From assembly GCA_004297465.1 (NCBI GenBank), contig SCUB01000006.1, positions 26,401-90,400 on the forward strand: a stretch of 64,000 bases of DNA, given 5' to 3'. The position numbers and the translations under genes are program-made. Position 1 is the first letter of the stretch, and every line of letters starts with the position of its first letter. Origin of the DNA: Xanthobacteraceae bacterium (GTDB lineage: Bacteria; Pseudomonadota; Alphaproteobacteria; Rhizobiales; Xanthobacteraceae). Positions 8,725-16,880 of this stretch are shown here, piece after piece. A model generated the notes under the pieces. The model ran no database searches. It was not told where the DNA came from and saw only the letters and a program-made list of their open reading frames with translations.

Positions 8725-9384
8725 CTATTTGGGCTGCGGCACGATGCGCAGATAGGGCTTCGGCGCCTTCCATCCCTTCGGGTACAGCGTCTTGGCCTCG
8801 TCGTCGGTCACCGATCCGGCAATGATGACATCGCCGCCCTGCAACCAGTCGGCGGGCGTCGCCACGCGATGCTTGGCGGTGAGCTGGATCGAATCGATCA
8901 CCCGCAGGATTTCGCCGAAGTTGCGGCCCGTCGTCATCGGATAGATCAGCATCAGCTTGATCTTCTTGTCCGGGCCGATCACGAACACGGTGCGCACGGT
9001 CTGGTTATCGGCGGCGGTGCGTTTCGAGGCATCGCCCGATGCCGCCGCTGGCAGCATGTTGTAGAGCTTGGCCACCTTCAGTTCGGGATCGCCGACCAGC
9101 GGATAGTTCGGCGCATGGCCTTGCGTCTCGCGGATGTCCTCGGCCCACTTGGAGTGATTGGTCACCGGGTCGACGCTCAGCCCGATCAGCTTGACGTTGC
9201 GGCGATCAAATTCCGGCTTGAGCCGGGCCAGCGCGCCGAGTTCGGTGGTGCAGACCGGTGTGAAATCCTTCGGGTGCGAAAACAGCAGCGCCCACTTGTC
9301 GCCGATCCAGTCGTGGAAACGGATTTTGCCTTCGGTGGTTTCGGCTTCGAAATCGGGTGCTACATCATTGATTTGCAGCGTCAT
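8725..9384 (-). CDS. 1-Cys peroxiredoxin (Prx6 family)
   Basis: 219 residues. Thiol peroxidase reducing hydrogen peroxide and alkyl hydroperoxides in the cytoplasm. Seen: the active-site block FTPVCTTELG with peroxidatic Cys45, which is the only cysteine in the protein, so the 1-Cys mechanism with an external thiol is expected. The long C-terminal domain of Prx6 proteins is present (from about residue 150, with DWLQGGDVII). The ATG at 9384 has GGAGG nine bases upstream; longer in-frame starts are not needed. A monocistronic gene. Confidence 0.95.
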   Translation of the reverse strand: MTLQINDVAPDFEAETTEGKIRFHDWIGDKWALLFSHPKDFTPVCTTELGALARLKPEFDRRNVKLIGLSVDPVTNHSKWAEDIRETQGHAPNYPLVGDPELKVAKLYNMLPAAASGDASKRTAADNQTVRTVFVIGPDKKIKLMLIYPMTTGRNFGEILRVIDSIQLTAKHRVATPADWLQGGDVIIAGSVTDDEAKTLYPKGWKAPKPYLRIVPQPK

Positions 9385-9509
9385 GAAGACCTCCGTGATG
9401 AACGGCACCTCGCCCTGACTATAATCCTCTGCCGCGCGTAGGGAAGCAGGTCCTCCGCAAGAAGCGATAAACATTGCGCGCGCGAGGGTGGATTTGGAAT
9501 GCCATTTCC

Positions 9510-9570
9510 GCGTTTTTCGCGCGGCCACATGAAATCTTGTCCATGTTGGGCGCAAAACAGCGTTTTTCGC
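9510..9570. repeat. Pair of GCGTTTTTCGC direct repeats, 50-bp period
   Basis: Two exact 11-base copies (9510-9520, 9560-9570) on the same helical face if the DNA is B-form. They could be binding sites for a regulator of the divergent pair, but no protein is assigned. Confidence 0.35.
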
Positions 9571-9696
9571 ACCGCGCCCAGATTTTGCCACGGCCCTGTC
9601 AAACGGCTGTCAGGCCGCGTTGCGATCAGCATCGAACCGACGCGGTATCCGCCCGCGACCAACCATCGGCTGGCCGATGGCGAGACCTGCGCCGGT

Positions 9697-9712
9697 TTAA
9701 GAAACGCTTAAC
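9697..9712. promoter_or_regulatory. CtrA-type binding box upstream of the 9762 gene
   Basis: TTAA, seven bases (GAAACGC), then TTAAC: an exact match to the alphaproteobacterial CtrA recognition motif. It lies 50 bases before the ATG at 9762, the position expected for promoter control. Such an A/T-specific word is rare in this GC-rich background. Confidence 0.55.
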
Positions 9713-9761
9713 CTCGTCCGGCCATACCCGCCGTCCGAGACATTCAAGGAAATGGACTGAC

Positions 9762-10361
9762 ATGCTTACCCCCGTCGAACGCCGCGACCCCCAGGTTTTC
9801 GCCGAACTGATCCGCATCATCGAGACTTCGCCAGCCGCCACCAGCCAAGCCGCCGCCCGGGCGCTCGAAGTTGTGCGCGATGGCGTCATCACCGGCGAAG
9901 GCCCGACCGCCGCCGGCCGCATCCATTTCTCCCGCGCCCTCGATGCGGTCGACGTCGACTGGTGCGCGCGCATCCTCGCCGCCCCGACCATGGACGGGCT
10001 TGCCGTGACGCGCGCCGAGGCCGAGGCGCTGATCGCCATCGACGAGGCCGCCACCGAGCGGTCCGACGAGGGCCGGTTCGACGGCCTGTTCGCCCGCGCC
10101 ATCGTGCATCACGCGGCGGCCGCCTCCGGCCTGCCGGTGCCGCCGCGCGCGGTGGCGCTGTCGCCGGACGTGGCGATCGAGAGCTGGGCGCCGACGCGGG
10201 CCGTCGGGGTCGATACCGAAGTGCTGGAATGGATTTCCGGCCAGATGCGCGCCCAGCGCCGCGGCAGCGTCACGTTGCACGCGGTGGTGGCGACCCTGAT
10301 CGGTGCCGCGACGATCCCGTTCGCGCAGGCGATGTCGAGCATGATCGACTTCAGCATGTGA
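9762..10361 (+). CDS. Unknown protein with C-terminal hydrophobic tail
   Basis: 199 residues; not a family I recognise. The N-terminal 150 residues are Ala-rich and mostly helical (for example TSQAAARALEVVRDGV, TRAEAEALIAIDEAA). The C-terminus has a hydrophobic run of about 20 residues (LHAVVATLIGAATIPFAQAM), compatible with a tail anchor. The ATG at 9762 follows AAGGA; a longer frame from 9474 is unsupported. It sits behind a CtrA-type box and ends in a strong terminator, so it is probably its own transcription unit with cell-cycle control (inference). Confidence 0.65.
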   Translation: MLTPVERRDPQVFAELIRIIETSPAATSQAAARALEVVRDGVITGEGPTAAGRIHFSRALDAVDVDWCARILAAPTMDGLAVTRAEAEALIAIDEAATERSDEGRFDGLFARAIVHHAAAASGLPVPPRAVALSPDVAIESWAPTRAVGVDTEVLEWISGQMRAQRRGSVTLHAVVATLIGAATIPFAQAMSSMIDFSM

Positions 10362-10388
10362 AGCTTTTTTCGCACTGGGAAACGGCGA

Positions 10389-10415
10389 GGGCGGCAGCCG
10401 GTCTGCCGCCCTTTT
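10389..10415 (+). terminator. Rho-independent terminator after the 9762 gene
   Basis: Perfect 9-bp stem GGGCGGCAG / CTGCCGCCC with a 5-base loop, followed by TTTT, 28 bases after the stop codon. Confidence 0.8.
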
Positions 10416-10508
10416 GCTTGCCAGGCGTCTTTTGCCCGCCAGCATTGACTTTTGCGGCCGTTTTCCCAAAAACGCCGGGCACAGGGGGCGCTAATGGAGG
10501 ACAGGGCG

Positions 10509-11375
10509 ATGACGGCAGGCGCGCGGCGCGACAAACTCCGGACGGTTCTCGCGGGCGCGGCGTGCGTGCGGCCGGCCTCGGTGCATGACGCCGTCTCGAT
10601 GCGGATCGCGGCCCGGCTCGGCTATGAACTCGGCATGCTGGGCGGCTCCACCGCGGCGCTCGCGGTGCTGGGCGACCCCGATCTCGTCCTGATCACCCTG
10701 ACGGAACTCGCCGAGCAGGTCCGCCGCATGTCGCGCGCCGCCAGCCTGCCGGTGCTGGTCGATGCCGATCACGGCTACGGCAACGCGCTCAATGTCCGCC
10801 GCACCGTGCAGGAACTGGAAGCCGCCGGCGCCGCCGGGCTCACCATCGAGGACACGCTGCTGCCGCAGGCCTATGGCGAGGCCAAGACCCAGCTTGTTTC
10901 GGTCGCCGAGGGCGTCGGCAAGATGAAGGCGGCGCTCGACGGCCGCGGCGAGCGCAATCTCGTCATCATCGGGCGCACCGGCGCGGCGGTGGTGGCGGGC
11001 GTGGACGAGGCCATCGCGCGCGGCAGGGCCTACGAGGCGGTCGGCGTCGATGCGCTGTTCTTCACCGGGCTCAAGACGCGGCAGGACCTGCAGACGGTCG
11101 CCGCCGCCACCCGGCTGCCGCTCATCCTCGGCAACACCACCGGCGAACTGGACGATGCCGCCTTTCTGGCCAGCCAGCGCGTGCGCATCGCCAACCAGGG
11201 CCATGCGCCATTCCAGGCCGCGGTGCAGGCGATCTACGACACCATGAAGGCCTTGCGCGAGGGCACCCCGCCCAAGGCGCTCAAGGTCGTGGCCTCCGGC
11301 GCGCTGATGGGCGAGGTGTCGGAGGAGGCGGCCCACGCGGCGCGCGCCGCCGACTGGCTGGGGCTTAAGACCTGA
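10509..11375 (+). CDS. Isocitrate lyase/PEP mutase superfamily protein, probable oxaloacetate decarboxylase
   Basis: 288 residues from the ATG at 10509, which has GGAGG nine bases upstream; an ATG at 10494 is also in frame. The fold is a PEP-mutase type TIM barrel. Seen: the substrate-side loop [15 protein letters not shown], the metal-binding [12 protein letters not shown], and IEDTLLP. It lacks the KKCGH motif of isocitrate lyase and resembles the oxaloacetate decarboxylase branch (PA4872-like). Precise substrate is inferred. It ends 11 bases inside the convergent lipB gene. Confidence 0.8.
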   Translation: MTAGARRDKLRTVLAGAACVRPASVHDAVSMRIAARLGYELGMLGGSTAALAVLGDPDLVLITLTELAEQVRRMSRAASLPVLVDADHGYGNALNVRRTVQELEAAGAAGLTIEDTLLPQAYGEAKTQLVSVAEGVGKMKAALDGRGERNLVIIGRTGAAVVAGVDEAIARGRAYEAVGVDALFFTGLKTRQDLQTVAAATRLPLILGNTTGELDDAAFLASQRVRIANQGHAPFQAAVQAIYDTMKALREGTPPKALKVVASGALMGEVSEEAAHAARAADWLGLKT

Positions 11376-12078
11376 CTGGCGCGAGCGGTCCGAACACCTC
11401 GGCGAAGGTGGCTTTGAGCGCCGCGTCGAGGTCGTCCATGGTCACCGGATGGCCGAGATCGACCAGGCTGGTGACGCCATAGCGCGGGTCGGCCACGCCG
11501 CACGGCACGATGCCGCCGAAATCGGCCAGCGCCGGCTCAACATTGATGGCGATGCCGTGCAGCGTCACCCAGCGCCTGATTCTCACCCCGATGGCCGCGA
11601 TCTTGTCCTCATGGCCGGCGCCCTTGTCCGGGCGGCGCACCCAGACCCCGACGCGGTCCTCGCGGCGCTCGCCGCGGATGCCGAAGGCGGCCAGCGTGCG
11701 GATGATCCATTCCTCGAGGCTGGCCACATAAGCCCGCACGTCGGGCCGGCGGCGCTTGAGATCGAGCATGACGTAGGCCACGCGCTGGCCCGGCCCGTGA
11801 TAGGTCAGTTGCCCGCCGCGGCCGGTCTGGAACACCGGGAAACGGGCGTCCCTGAGGTCGTCCATTCGGGCGCTGGTGCCCGCCGTATAAAGCGGCGGGT
11901 GCTCGATGAGCCACACCAGTTCCACGGCCTCGCCGGCGGCGATGGCGGCGGCGCGGGCCTCCATGATGGAAACGGCCTCCGGGTAGGCGACCGGGGCGGG
12001 GCTGACCAGCCATTCAGGCGCGCGCGCGGGCGCTCCGGCGGCCGTCATCGGAGCGATGTTTTCGCGCGCGTTAATCAT
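11365..12078 (-). CDS. lipB: Lipoyl(octanoyl) transferase
   Basis: 237 residues. Transfers octanoate from acyl carrier protein to lipoyl domains, the first step of lipoate synthesis, in the cytoplasm. Seen: [13 protein letters not shown] at 87-99; catalytic Lys159 in DKIAAIGVR; catalytic Cys193 in GGIVPCGV. Start at 12078 is provisional: no clear ribosome site, and an in-frame ATG at 12048 is an alternative. The stop codon lies within the convergent upstream gene, an 11-base tail-to-tail overlap. Confidence 0.94.
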   Translation of the reverse strand: MINARENIAPMTAAGAPARAPEWLVSPAPVAYPEAVSIMEARAAAIAAGEAVELVWLIEHPPLYTAGTSARMDDLRDARFPVFQTGRGGQLTYHGPGQRVAYVMLDLKRRRPDVRAYVASLEEWIIRTLAAFGIRGERREDRVGVWVRRPDKGAGHEDKIAAIGVRIRRWVTLHGIAINVEPALADFGGIVPCGVADPRYGVTSLVDLGHPVTMDDLDAALKATFAEVFGPLAPVRS

Positions 12079-12086
12079 TGGCTAAC
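12071..12086. promoter_or_regulatory. Near-consensus CtrA-type box before the FliN-like gene
   Basis: TTAA, seven bases (TCATTGG), then CTAAC: one mismatch to TTAA-N7-TTAAC. It overlaps the start of lipB and lies 54 bases before the GTG of the FliN-like gene; CtrA control of a flagellar-type gene would make sense but is inferred. Confidence 0.3.
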
Positions 12087-12139
12087 CAACCCGTGTTGAC
12101 CTGATCCCAACGCATCAGCATGAGTCTGGAAATCCGCCC

Positions 12140-12382
12140 GTGGCCACTCTCGATAAAGTTTCGGTCGACCTGACGGTGGTGCTCGGCACCACCTCCATGC
12201 CCGTCCATCAGGTGCTGCGCCTGGGGCGCGGCGCCATCATCGAGCTCGACGCCACCGAGCAGGACGAGGTCAGGATCATGGCCAACAACCTGCCCATCGC
12301 CAATGGCGTCGTGCTGGTCAACGGCAACCGGATCGCGGTTGAAGTCAAGCAGATGTTGTCGCGCACCCCCGACCACAGGTAG
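12140..12382 (+). CDS. FliN-like SpoA-domain protein
   Basis: 80 residues, almost entirely one SpoA (surface presentation of antigens) domain: DLTVVLGTTSMPVHQVLRLG then RGAIIELDA, LPIANGVVLVNGNRIAVEV. This is the C-terminal fold of FliN, the C-ring switch protein at the flagellar base. It starts with GTG at 12140; the ATG at 12120 is out of frame. No other flagellar gene is nearby, so it is an orphan copy or a locus detached from the main flagellar cluster. At 80 residues it lacks the N-terminal part of many FliN proteins. Confidence 0.82.
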   Translation: MATLDKVSVDLTVVLGTTSMPVHQVLRLGRGAIIELDATEQDEVRIMANNLPIANGVVLVNGNRIAVEVKQMLSRTPDHR

Positions 12383-12492
12383 CGCCAAACCGGCCCTTGT
12401 CCCCCCAGCGTCGATTTGTTACATGGGCGCCGTTGCTCCGCGCCGGGCGGGTTTTCCCCCCTGGCGATTGCCCCGCTTCATGCGGGAAAAAT

Positions 12493-12577
12493 GCGGTCGT
12501 GGCGGAATTGGTAGACGCGCTAGCTTGAGGTGCTAGTGGGGCAACTCGTGGAGGTTCGAGTCCTCTCGACCGCACCA
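12493..12577 (+). tRNA. tRNA-Leu (anticodon GAG)
   Basis: Acceptor GCGGTCG pairs with CGACCGC; the anticodon loop TTGAGGT gives GAG (reads CUC/CUU); a long variable arm as in class II tRNAs (GTGGGGCAACTCGTG); T arm GAGGTTCGAGTCCTC; discriminator A and encoded CCA. Confidence 0.96.
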
Positions 12578-12758
12578 ATTCTCTAAAATCACCCGGATTT
12601 TCTTGAACTTGCGGTTTCCGTGCCGACTGGAAGCCCATGCTGGCGCGCGCAACCGCTGGCGGTAAAATCTATTCTTTAAGGTTCATCCGCTAGTATTTGG
12701 CTGGATAGAGATTATCCATCAAATCACTGTAATAATATGTAAATTGCGGGTCTGGCTG

Positions 12759-13127
12759 ATGGCATTGTTTAGCTACATCTACCATTTCTTCGTGAACTTC
12801 ATGCTGCTGGCGACGGCCTATTTCGGCCTGAGCCTGCTCGGCCAATACGACCAGAGGGCGATGCTGGCCATCATGATTCTGATCTATGCGCTGTTGCGGA
12901 CGGTTTCGGTGCTGCGCTCGTTCAGCTTCATGCACCGGGTCGAGCGGCTTGAGCACGAGTTACACCGCTTCATGAGCGCGATCGCGACCACCGACACGGT
13001 GGGGCGCCGGCAACTGGTGTCCGATGTGGCGCTGTCGCGCCACCACGGCGAACTGAAGGCCTATATCGACCTCCTGTTTCTCAGCCTGGTCGCGCTGCTG
13101 TGCCTGGCCCGCATCATCATGACCTGA
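12759..13127 (+). CDS. Small membrane protein of unknown function
   Basis: 122 residues from the ATG at 12759; a TTG at 12744 would add five. Three hydrophobic segments are visible: two at the N-terminus (about 5-25 and 32-50) and one at the C-terminus (LLFLSLVALLCLARIIM). Between them is a charged helical stretch with RVERLEHELHRFM that may form a coiled coil. No family recognised. Located between tRNA-Leu and mgtE in an AT-richer patch. Confidence 0.65.
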   Translation: MALFSYIYHFFVNFMLLATAYFGLSLLGQYDQRAMLAIMILIYALLRTVSVLRSFSFMHRVERLEHELHRFMSAIATTDTVGRRQLVSDVALSRHHGELKAYIDLLFLSLVALLCLARIIMT

Positions 13128-13168
13128 GCGCTGCTGTTTTGCTGTCACACTGAGGAGGCCGGTGAAGT

Positions 13169-13194
13169 CCCGAGGGGTTTTGGCTTGCCTCGGG
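13169..13194 (+). promoter_or_regulatory. Stem-loop in the mgtE leader
   Basis: CCCGAGG pairs with CCTCGGG around a 12-base loop, 80 bases before the mgtE ATG. It could be a terminator of the upstream gene without a U tract or a leader structure; it does not match a magnesium riboswitch that I can recognise. Confidence 0.25.
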
Positions 13195-13274
13195 GCTCGG
13201 TGTTTGGCTAATGCCTGTTTGGAACACGCCGTTCCGCGGCGATTCCGACCCCCACATTTCCGGCAGCGCGTGTC

Positions 13275-14720
13275 ATGACCGAAACCCCGACGCCGCCAGC
13301 GGCCGCGCCTATTGACGCCGAGGTTCAGGCGCACGAACTGCTGTTGCAGCGCGAGCCGATGCGCGACGACGAGGGGCTGCTGCGGCCGGATTTCGTCGCC
13401 GAAATCGCGGATCGCATCGAGGCCGGCGATGCCGTGCTGCTGCGCGGCCTGGTTGCCGATCTGCACGTGGCCGATCTCGGCGACCTCATCGAGGCGCTCG
13501 ACCAGAAACTGCGTCCGCGCCTGGTTGAGCTGACCGGCGCGGATTTCGACTTCTCGGCGCTGATCGAGGTCGATGACGCCGTCCGCGAGGACATCCTCGA
13601 CGAATTGCTGCCGGAAACGGTGGCCGAGGGTGTGCGCGAACTCGAATCCGACGACGCGGTCGCGCTGCTGCAGGGCCTGCCCGAGGATGAGCAGGAGGAG
13701 ATTCTCGAAAAGCTGCCGCCGTCCGAGCGCGACGCGCTGGAGCGCAGCCTCGATTATCCGGAGAACTCCGCCGGCCGGCGGATGCAGACCGATTTCATCG
13801 CCGTGCCGCTGGGCTGGACGGTCGGCCAGACCATCGACTACATGCGCGAATCGCCGGACCTGCCCGAGCGCTTCTTCGAGATCTATGCCATCGAGGAGCG
13901 CGGCCATTTCCAGGGCGCCGTGGCGCTCGACCGGCTGCTGCGCGCGCGCCGTCCGGTGCCGATCGCCGAACTGATGGACGAGGAGCGCCGCCGCGTTCAC
14001 GCCACCGACGATCAGGAGGAGGTGGCGCGTCTGTTCGGCAAGTACAATCTCGTCGCCGCGCCCGTCGTCGACGACAACGAGCGGCTGGTCGGCGTCATCA
14101 CCATCGACGATGTCGTCGACGTCATCGAGGAAGAGGCCGAGGAAGACCTCAAGGCGCTCGGCGGCGTCACCCACGACGAAGAACTGTCCGACTCGTTCTG
14201 GACCATCGCCAAGGGCCGCTTCAACTGGCTGCTGGTCAATCTCGCCACCGCGTTCCTCGCGTCCTCCGTGCTCGGCCTGTTCGAGGGCCAGATTCAGCAG
14301 ATGGTGGCGCTCGCGGTGCTGGCGCCGATCGTCGCCGGGCAGGGCGGCGTGGCGACGACCCAGACCATGACGGTTGCGGTGCGGGCGCTGGCGACGCGCG
14401 ATCTCGGCGCCCACAACGCCTGGCGCGTGATCTGGCGCGAGCTGCTGGTCGGCCTCGTCAACGGCCTCGCGTTCGCGGTCATCACCGGCGTGGCCGCCTA
14501 TGCATGGTTCCGCGTGCCCGGACTGGGCGTGGTGATTGGCTTGGCCATGGTCTGCAACCTGGTGGCGGGCGCGCTTGGCGGCATTCTGCTTCCGCTGGCG
14601 GTCAACAAGCTGCGCGCCGATCCGGCGGTGGCCTCGGGCGCCTTCACCACCACGATCACCGATGTGGTCGGATTCTTCTCATTCCTCGGCATCGCCACCT
14701 TGTGGTTCGGATTGAAGTGA
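13275..14720 (+). CDS. mgtE: Magnesium transporter MgtE
   Basis: 481 residues, normal for the family. Homodimeric Mg2+ channel of the inner membrane whose cytoplasmic domain closes the pore when Mg2+ is plentiful. Seen: the N domain (about 25-155) with the repeated LLPE/LQGLPEDEQEEILEKLP pattern; two CBS motifs (about 160-290) including ITIDDVVDVIEEEAEEDL, the acidic Mg-sensing segment; then five hydrophobic helices from about 310 with APIVAGQGGVATTQT and GGILLPLAV. ATG at 13275. A monocistronic gene ending at a strong hairpin. Confidence 0.95.
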   Translation: MTETPTPPAAAPIDAEVQAHELLLQREPMRDDEGLLRPDFVAEIADRIEAGDAVLLRGLVADLHVADLGDLIEALDQKLRPRLVELTGADFDFSALIEVDDAVREDILDELLPETVAEGVRELESDDAVALLQGLPEDEQEEILEKLPPSERDALERSLDYPENSAGRRMQTDFIAVPLGWTVGQTIDYMRESPDLPERFFEIYAIEERGHFQGAVALDRLLRARRPVPIAELMDEERRRVHATDDQEEVARLFGKYNLVAAPVVDDNERLVGVITIDDVVDVIEEEAEEDLKALGGVTHDEELSDSFWTIAKGRFNWLLVNLATAFLASSVLGLFEGQIQQMVALAVLAPIVAGQGGVATTQTMTVAVRALATRDLGAHNAWRVIWRELLVGLVNGLAFAVITGVAAYAWFRVPGLGVVIGLAMVCNLVAGALGGILLPLAVNKLRADPAVASGAFTTTITDVVGFFSFLGIATLWFGLK

Positions 14721-14735
14721 TGCCGCGGAAGTTGA

Positions 14736-14756
14736 GGCTCGGCCAATGGCCGAGCC
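14736..14756 (+). other. Perfect hairpin after mgtE
   Basis: Nine-base stem GGCTCGGCC / GGCCGAGCC with a 3-base loop, 15 bases after the mgtE stop. No U tract follows, so it may stabilise the transcript end rather than act as an intrinsic terminator. Confidence 0.5.
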
Positions 14757-14763
14757 CCGCCGG

Positions 14764-14779
14764 TTAACCGCCCTTTAAC
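14764..14779. promoter_or_regulatory. CtrA-type binding box upstream of the HTH/aldo-keto reductase pair
   Basis: TTAA, seven bases (CCGCCCT), then TTAAC: an exact CtrA motif, 23 bases before the ATG at 14803. That close position suggests it overlaps the promoter or start of the transcript. Confidence 0.55.
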
Positions 14780-14802
14780 CGAAACGCCGCGATCCTCGGC
14801 CA

Positions 14803-15141
14803 ATGACCGAGGAGGACAAGGTCGCCATGCGACGGCTGCGGCTGAAGGCGGACGGACGAATCGTCGAACTCACCGCGCAGGGAACGGAAGCGCCGCTTGC
14901 CGCCGAGCCCGTGCCCGCGCCGATGACGGCGCGGGATGCCGCCTCGCGCATCAGGTCGCTGCGCGCGCGCGCCGGTCTCAGCCAGACGCAATTCGCGGCG
15001 CGGCTGAATCTGCCAGTCGAAACCATCCGCAATTGGGAGCAGGGCAAAAGATTGCCGCGCGGTCCGGCGCGTGCGTTACTCTGCCTGATCGAGCGGGCGC
15101 CCGGCATGGCGTTCGCCGCGTTGGGGAGTGATGCGACGTGA
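14803..15141 (+). CDS. Helix-turn-helix (XRE/HigA-like) regulator
   Basis: 112 residues. The C-terminal two thirds is a Cro/XRE fold: IRSLRARAGLSQTQFAARLN (helices 2-3) followed by VETIRNWEQGKRLPRGPARALL, the pattern of HigA-type antitoxins and related repressors (COG2944-like). No toxin gene accompanies it. Its TGA overlaps the GTG of the aldo-keto reductase (GTGA), so the two are translationally coupled. The N-terminal 45 residues are basic and Pro-rich. A DNA-binding role is well supported; the target is unknown. Confidence 0.8.
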   Translation: MTEEDKVAMRRLRLKADGRIVELTAQGTEAPLAAEPVPAPMTARDAASRIRSLRARAGLSQTQFAARLNLPVETIRNWEQGKRLPRGPARALLCLIERAPGMAFAALGSDAT

Positions 15142-15956
15142 TCACCATCGACGCGCATGGCGTCGGAATTCCGGCGATCGGTCTGGGTACCTGGGAGCTG
15201 CGCGGACGCGAGGGGGCGCGCATCATCGAACAGGCGTTGCGGCTCGGTTACCGCCATATCGACACCGCGCAGATCTACGACAACGAAAAGCAGGTCGGCG
15301 ATGGCCTGCGCGCCTCGGGCATACGCCGCGACGTGGTGTTCATCACCACCAAGGTGCATACCGCGCATTACACGCCCAACGATCTCGAACGTTCGGTGAA
15401 GGACAGCCTGGTCAGGATGCGCTTGACCGAGCTTGATCTTCTTCTGCTGCACTGGCCCAATCCGCGCGTGCCGCTGGCGGAAACGCTCGGGGCCTTGGCC
15501 AGGGTCAAGACCATGGGCCTGACGCGCAATATCGGCCTGTCGAATTTCACCGTGCCGCTGATCGCGGAGGCGGTGACGCTGTGTTCCGAGCCGCTGGTAT
15601 GCAACCAGATCGAATACCACGCCTATCTCGACCAGCATCTGGTGCTCGAAGCCTGCCGCCGCCACGGCATGGCGGTGGTGGCGTATTGCCCGATCGCGCG
15701 CGGGCGCGTGAAGGGCGACGAGGTTCTCACCGGCATCGGCGCGGCTCATGGCAAGAGCGCCGCGCAGGTCAGCCTGCGCTGGCTGATCCAGCAGGGCGTG
15801 GCGGCGATCCCGCGCACCTCGCGGCTCGAGCGGCTGAGCGAAAATCTCGACGTGTTCGATTTCACCCTGACCGATGACGAGATGAAGCAGATCTTCGCGC
15901 TGGCCGACGCGCGCGGGCGCATCTGCGACTTCGATTTCTCGCCGGCCTGGGATTAG
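15138..15956 (+). CDS. Aldo/keto reductase (2,5-diketo-D-gluconate reductase type)
   Basis: 272 residues, NADPH-dependent carbonyl reductase with a TIM-barrel fold in the cytoplasm. The catalytic tetrad is visible: Asp in GYRHIDTAQIYDNE, Tyr in the same block, Lys in ITTKVH, His in LLLLHWP. The NADP-binding end has IPRTSRLERLSEN. Resembles DkgB-type AKR5 enzymes, though true substrates of these are usually broad toxic aldehydes. It starts with GTG overlapping the HTH gene by four bases. Confidence 0.92.
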   Translation: MITIDAHGVGIPAIGLGTWELRGREGARIIEQALRLGYRHIDTAQIYDNEKQVGDGLRASGIRRDVVFITTKVHTAHYTPNDLERSVKDSLVRMRLTELDLLLLHWPNPRVPLAETLGALARVKTMGLTRNIGLSNFTVPLIAEAVTLCSEPLVCNQIEYHAYLDQHLVLEACRRHGMAVVAYCPIARGRVKGDEVLTGIGAAHGKSAAQVSLRWLIQQGVAAIPRTSRLERLSENLDVFDFTLTDDEMKQIFALADARGRICDFDFSPAWD

Positions 15957-15995
15957 CGCGTTCCACCGAAACGGAAAATACGCTAACGCTCGCGC

Positions 15996-16793
15996 ATGTT
16001 CTTTTTCCTGTCGAAGATTCTGGGCTTCTTCATCGCGCTGTCGAATGTCGCGGCCTGTCTCGGTTTTGCCGGGTTGGTTCTGCTGCTGACGCCGTGGCGG
16101 CGCTGGGCCACGGGCCTCATGGCCGCCTCGGTGGCGCTGATCGTGCTGTTCGGCCTGTCGCCGCTCGGCGATGTCCTGATGCTCGGACTGTCCGAGCGCT
16201 ACCCGCCGTGGCGGGAAGGCGGGCGCGAACCCGACGGCATTGTCGTGCTGGGCGGGGCCATCAGCCCGGAAATCTCGGCGGCGCGCGGCGCGGTCGAGCT
16301 TAATGCGGCGGCGGAGCGGATGACGGCGGCGATCACGCTGGCGCGGCAGTTCCCGCGCGCGCGTATCGTGTTTTCTGGCGGCAACGCCAACCTCGTCGAC
16401 AACAGCACCACCGAGGCCGAATTTGCCCGCGCGCTGTGGGTAAGCGCCGGCATCGCGCCCGAGCGCATCACGCTGGAGGACCGCTCGCGCACCACCGCCG
16501 AGAACGCGGTGTTCGCGCTCAAGGCGGCGGCGCCCGGGGAAGGCGAACGCTGGCTGCTGGTGACGTCGGCCCATCACATGCCGCGCGCGATGGCGGCGTT
16601 CCAGGGCGCGGGCTTTACGGTCGAGGCCTATCCGGTCGACTGGCGCACGCGCGGCTGGGACGACGCGCTGATCCCGTTCCATCGCGTCAGCACCGGGCTC
16701 GCGCGTTCCGATGCCGCGGTGCACGAATGGGTCGGGCTGTTGATGTATCGGCTCAGCGGCCGCACCCGAGAACTGGTGCCGGGGCCGGATTAG
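15996..16793 (+). CDS. YdcF-family (DUF218) membrane protein
   Basis: 265 residues. Two hydrophobic helices at the N-terminus (about 5-60), then a Rossmann-like DUF218 domain with GIVVLGGAI, RIVFSGGNANL, EDRSRTTAENAVF and LLVTSAHHMPRAM, the typical YdcF/ElyC/SanA signatures. Members act in the envelope, some in peptidoglycan or lipid-carrier handling, but no enzyme activity is settled. The ATG at 15996 fits the signal anchor. It stands alone downstream of the aldo-keto reductase by 39 bases, possibly co-transcribed. Confidence 0.85.
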   Translation: MFFFLSKILGFFIALSNVAACLGFAGLVLLLTPWRRWATGLMAASVALIVLFGLSPLGDVLMLGLSERYPPWREGGREPDGIVVLGGAISPEISAARGAVELNAAAERMTAAITLARQFPRARIVFSGGNANLVDNSTTEAEFARALWVSAGIAPERITLEDRSRTTAENAVFALKAAAPGEGERWLLVTSAHHMPRAMAAFQGAGFTVEAYPVDWRTRGWDDALIPFHRVSTGLARSDAAVHEWVGLLMYRLSGRTRELVPGPD

Positions 16794-16831
16794 ACAGAAA
16801 ACCCACGCCCCATCGTTCATCTATTTGTTTT

Positions 16832-16880
16832 GCGCATGATCTTTGCCGCAAACCGGTTCCCACTTTGCGGGATCATGCGC
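16832..16880. repeat. Intergenic palindrome (GCGCATGATC...GATCATGCGC)
   Basis: A 49-base imperfect palindrome: arms GCGCATGATC and GATCATGCGC flank a core with AACCGGTTCCCACTTTGCGG. This is a type of interspersed palindrome I know from Bradyrhizobium and relatives. Its left edge lies 38 bases after the YdcF stop and its last base is the first base of the reverse-strand stop codon of the DUF3253 gene. Confidence 0.75.

Larger units (their letters stand above)
9385..9761. other. Divergent intergenic region with direct repeats and a CtrA-type box
   Basis: It separates the peroxiredoxin gene from an unknown gene. No gene is evident. It holds an 11-base direct repeat GCGTTTTTCGC at 9510-9520 and 9560-9570, start points exactly 50 bases apart, and a perfect TTAA-N7-TTAAC box at 9697-9712. 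Confidence 0.5.

Noticed and set aside
13128..13274. Magnesium riboswitch (M-box) upstream of mgtE
   Set aside because: Only about 147 bases with one simple hairpin; none of the conserved M-box elements can be seen.
14803..15956. Toxin-antitoxin pair from the HigA-like HTH gene
   Set aside because: The coupled partner is an aldo-keto reductase, not a HigB-type toxin, and no other small toxin frame is adjacent.
14775..16820. 681-codon minus-strand frame over the HTH, aldo-keto reductase and YdcF genes
   Set aside because: It would run antisense through three supported genes and reads as low-complexity Arg/His-rich sequence.
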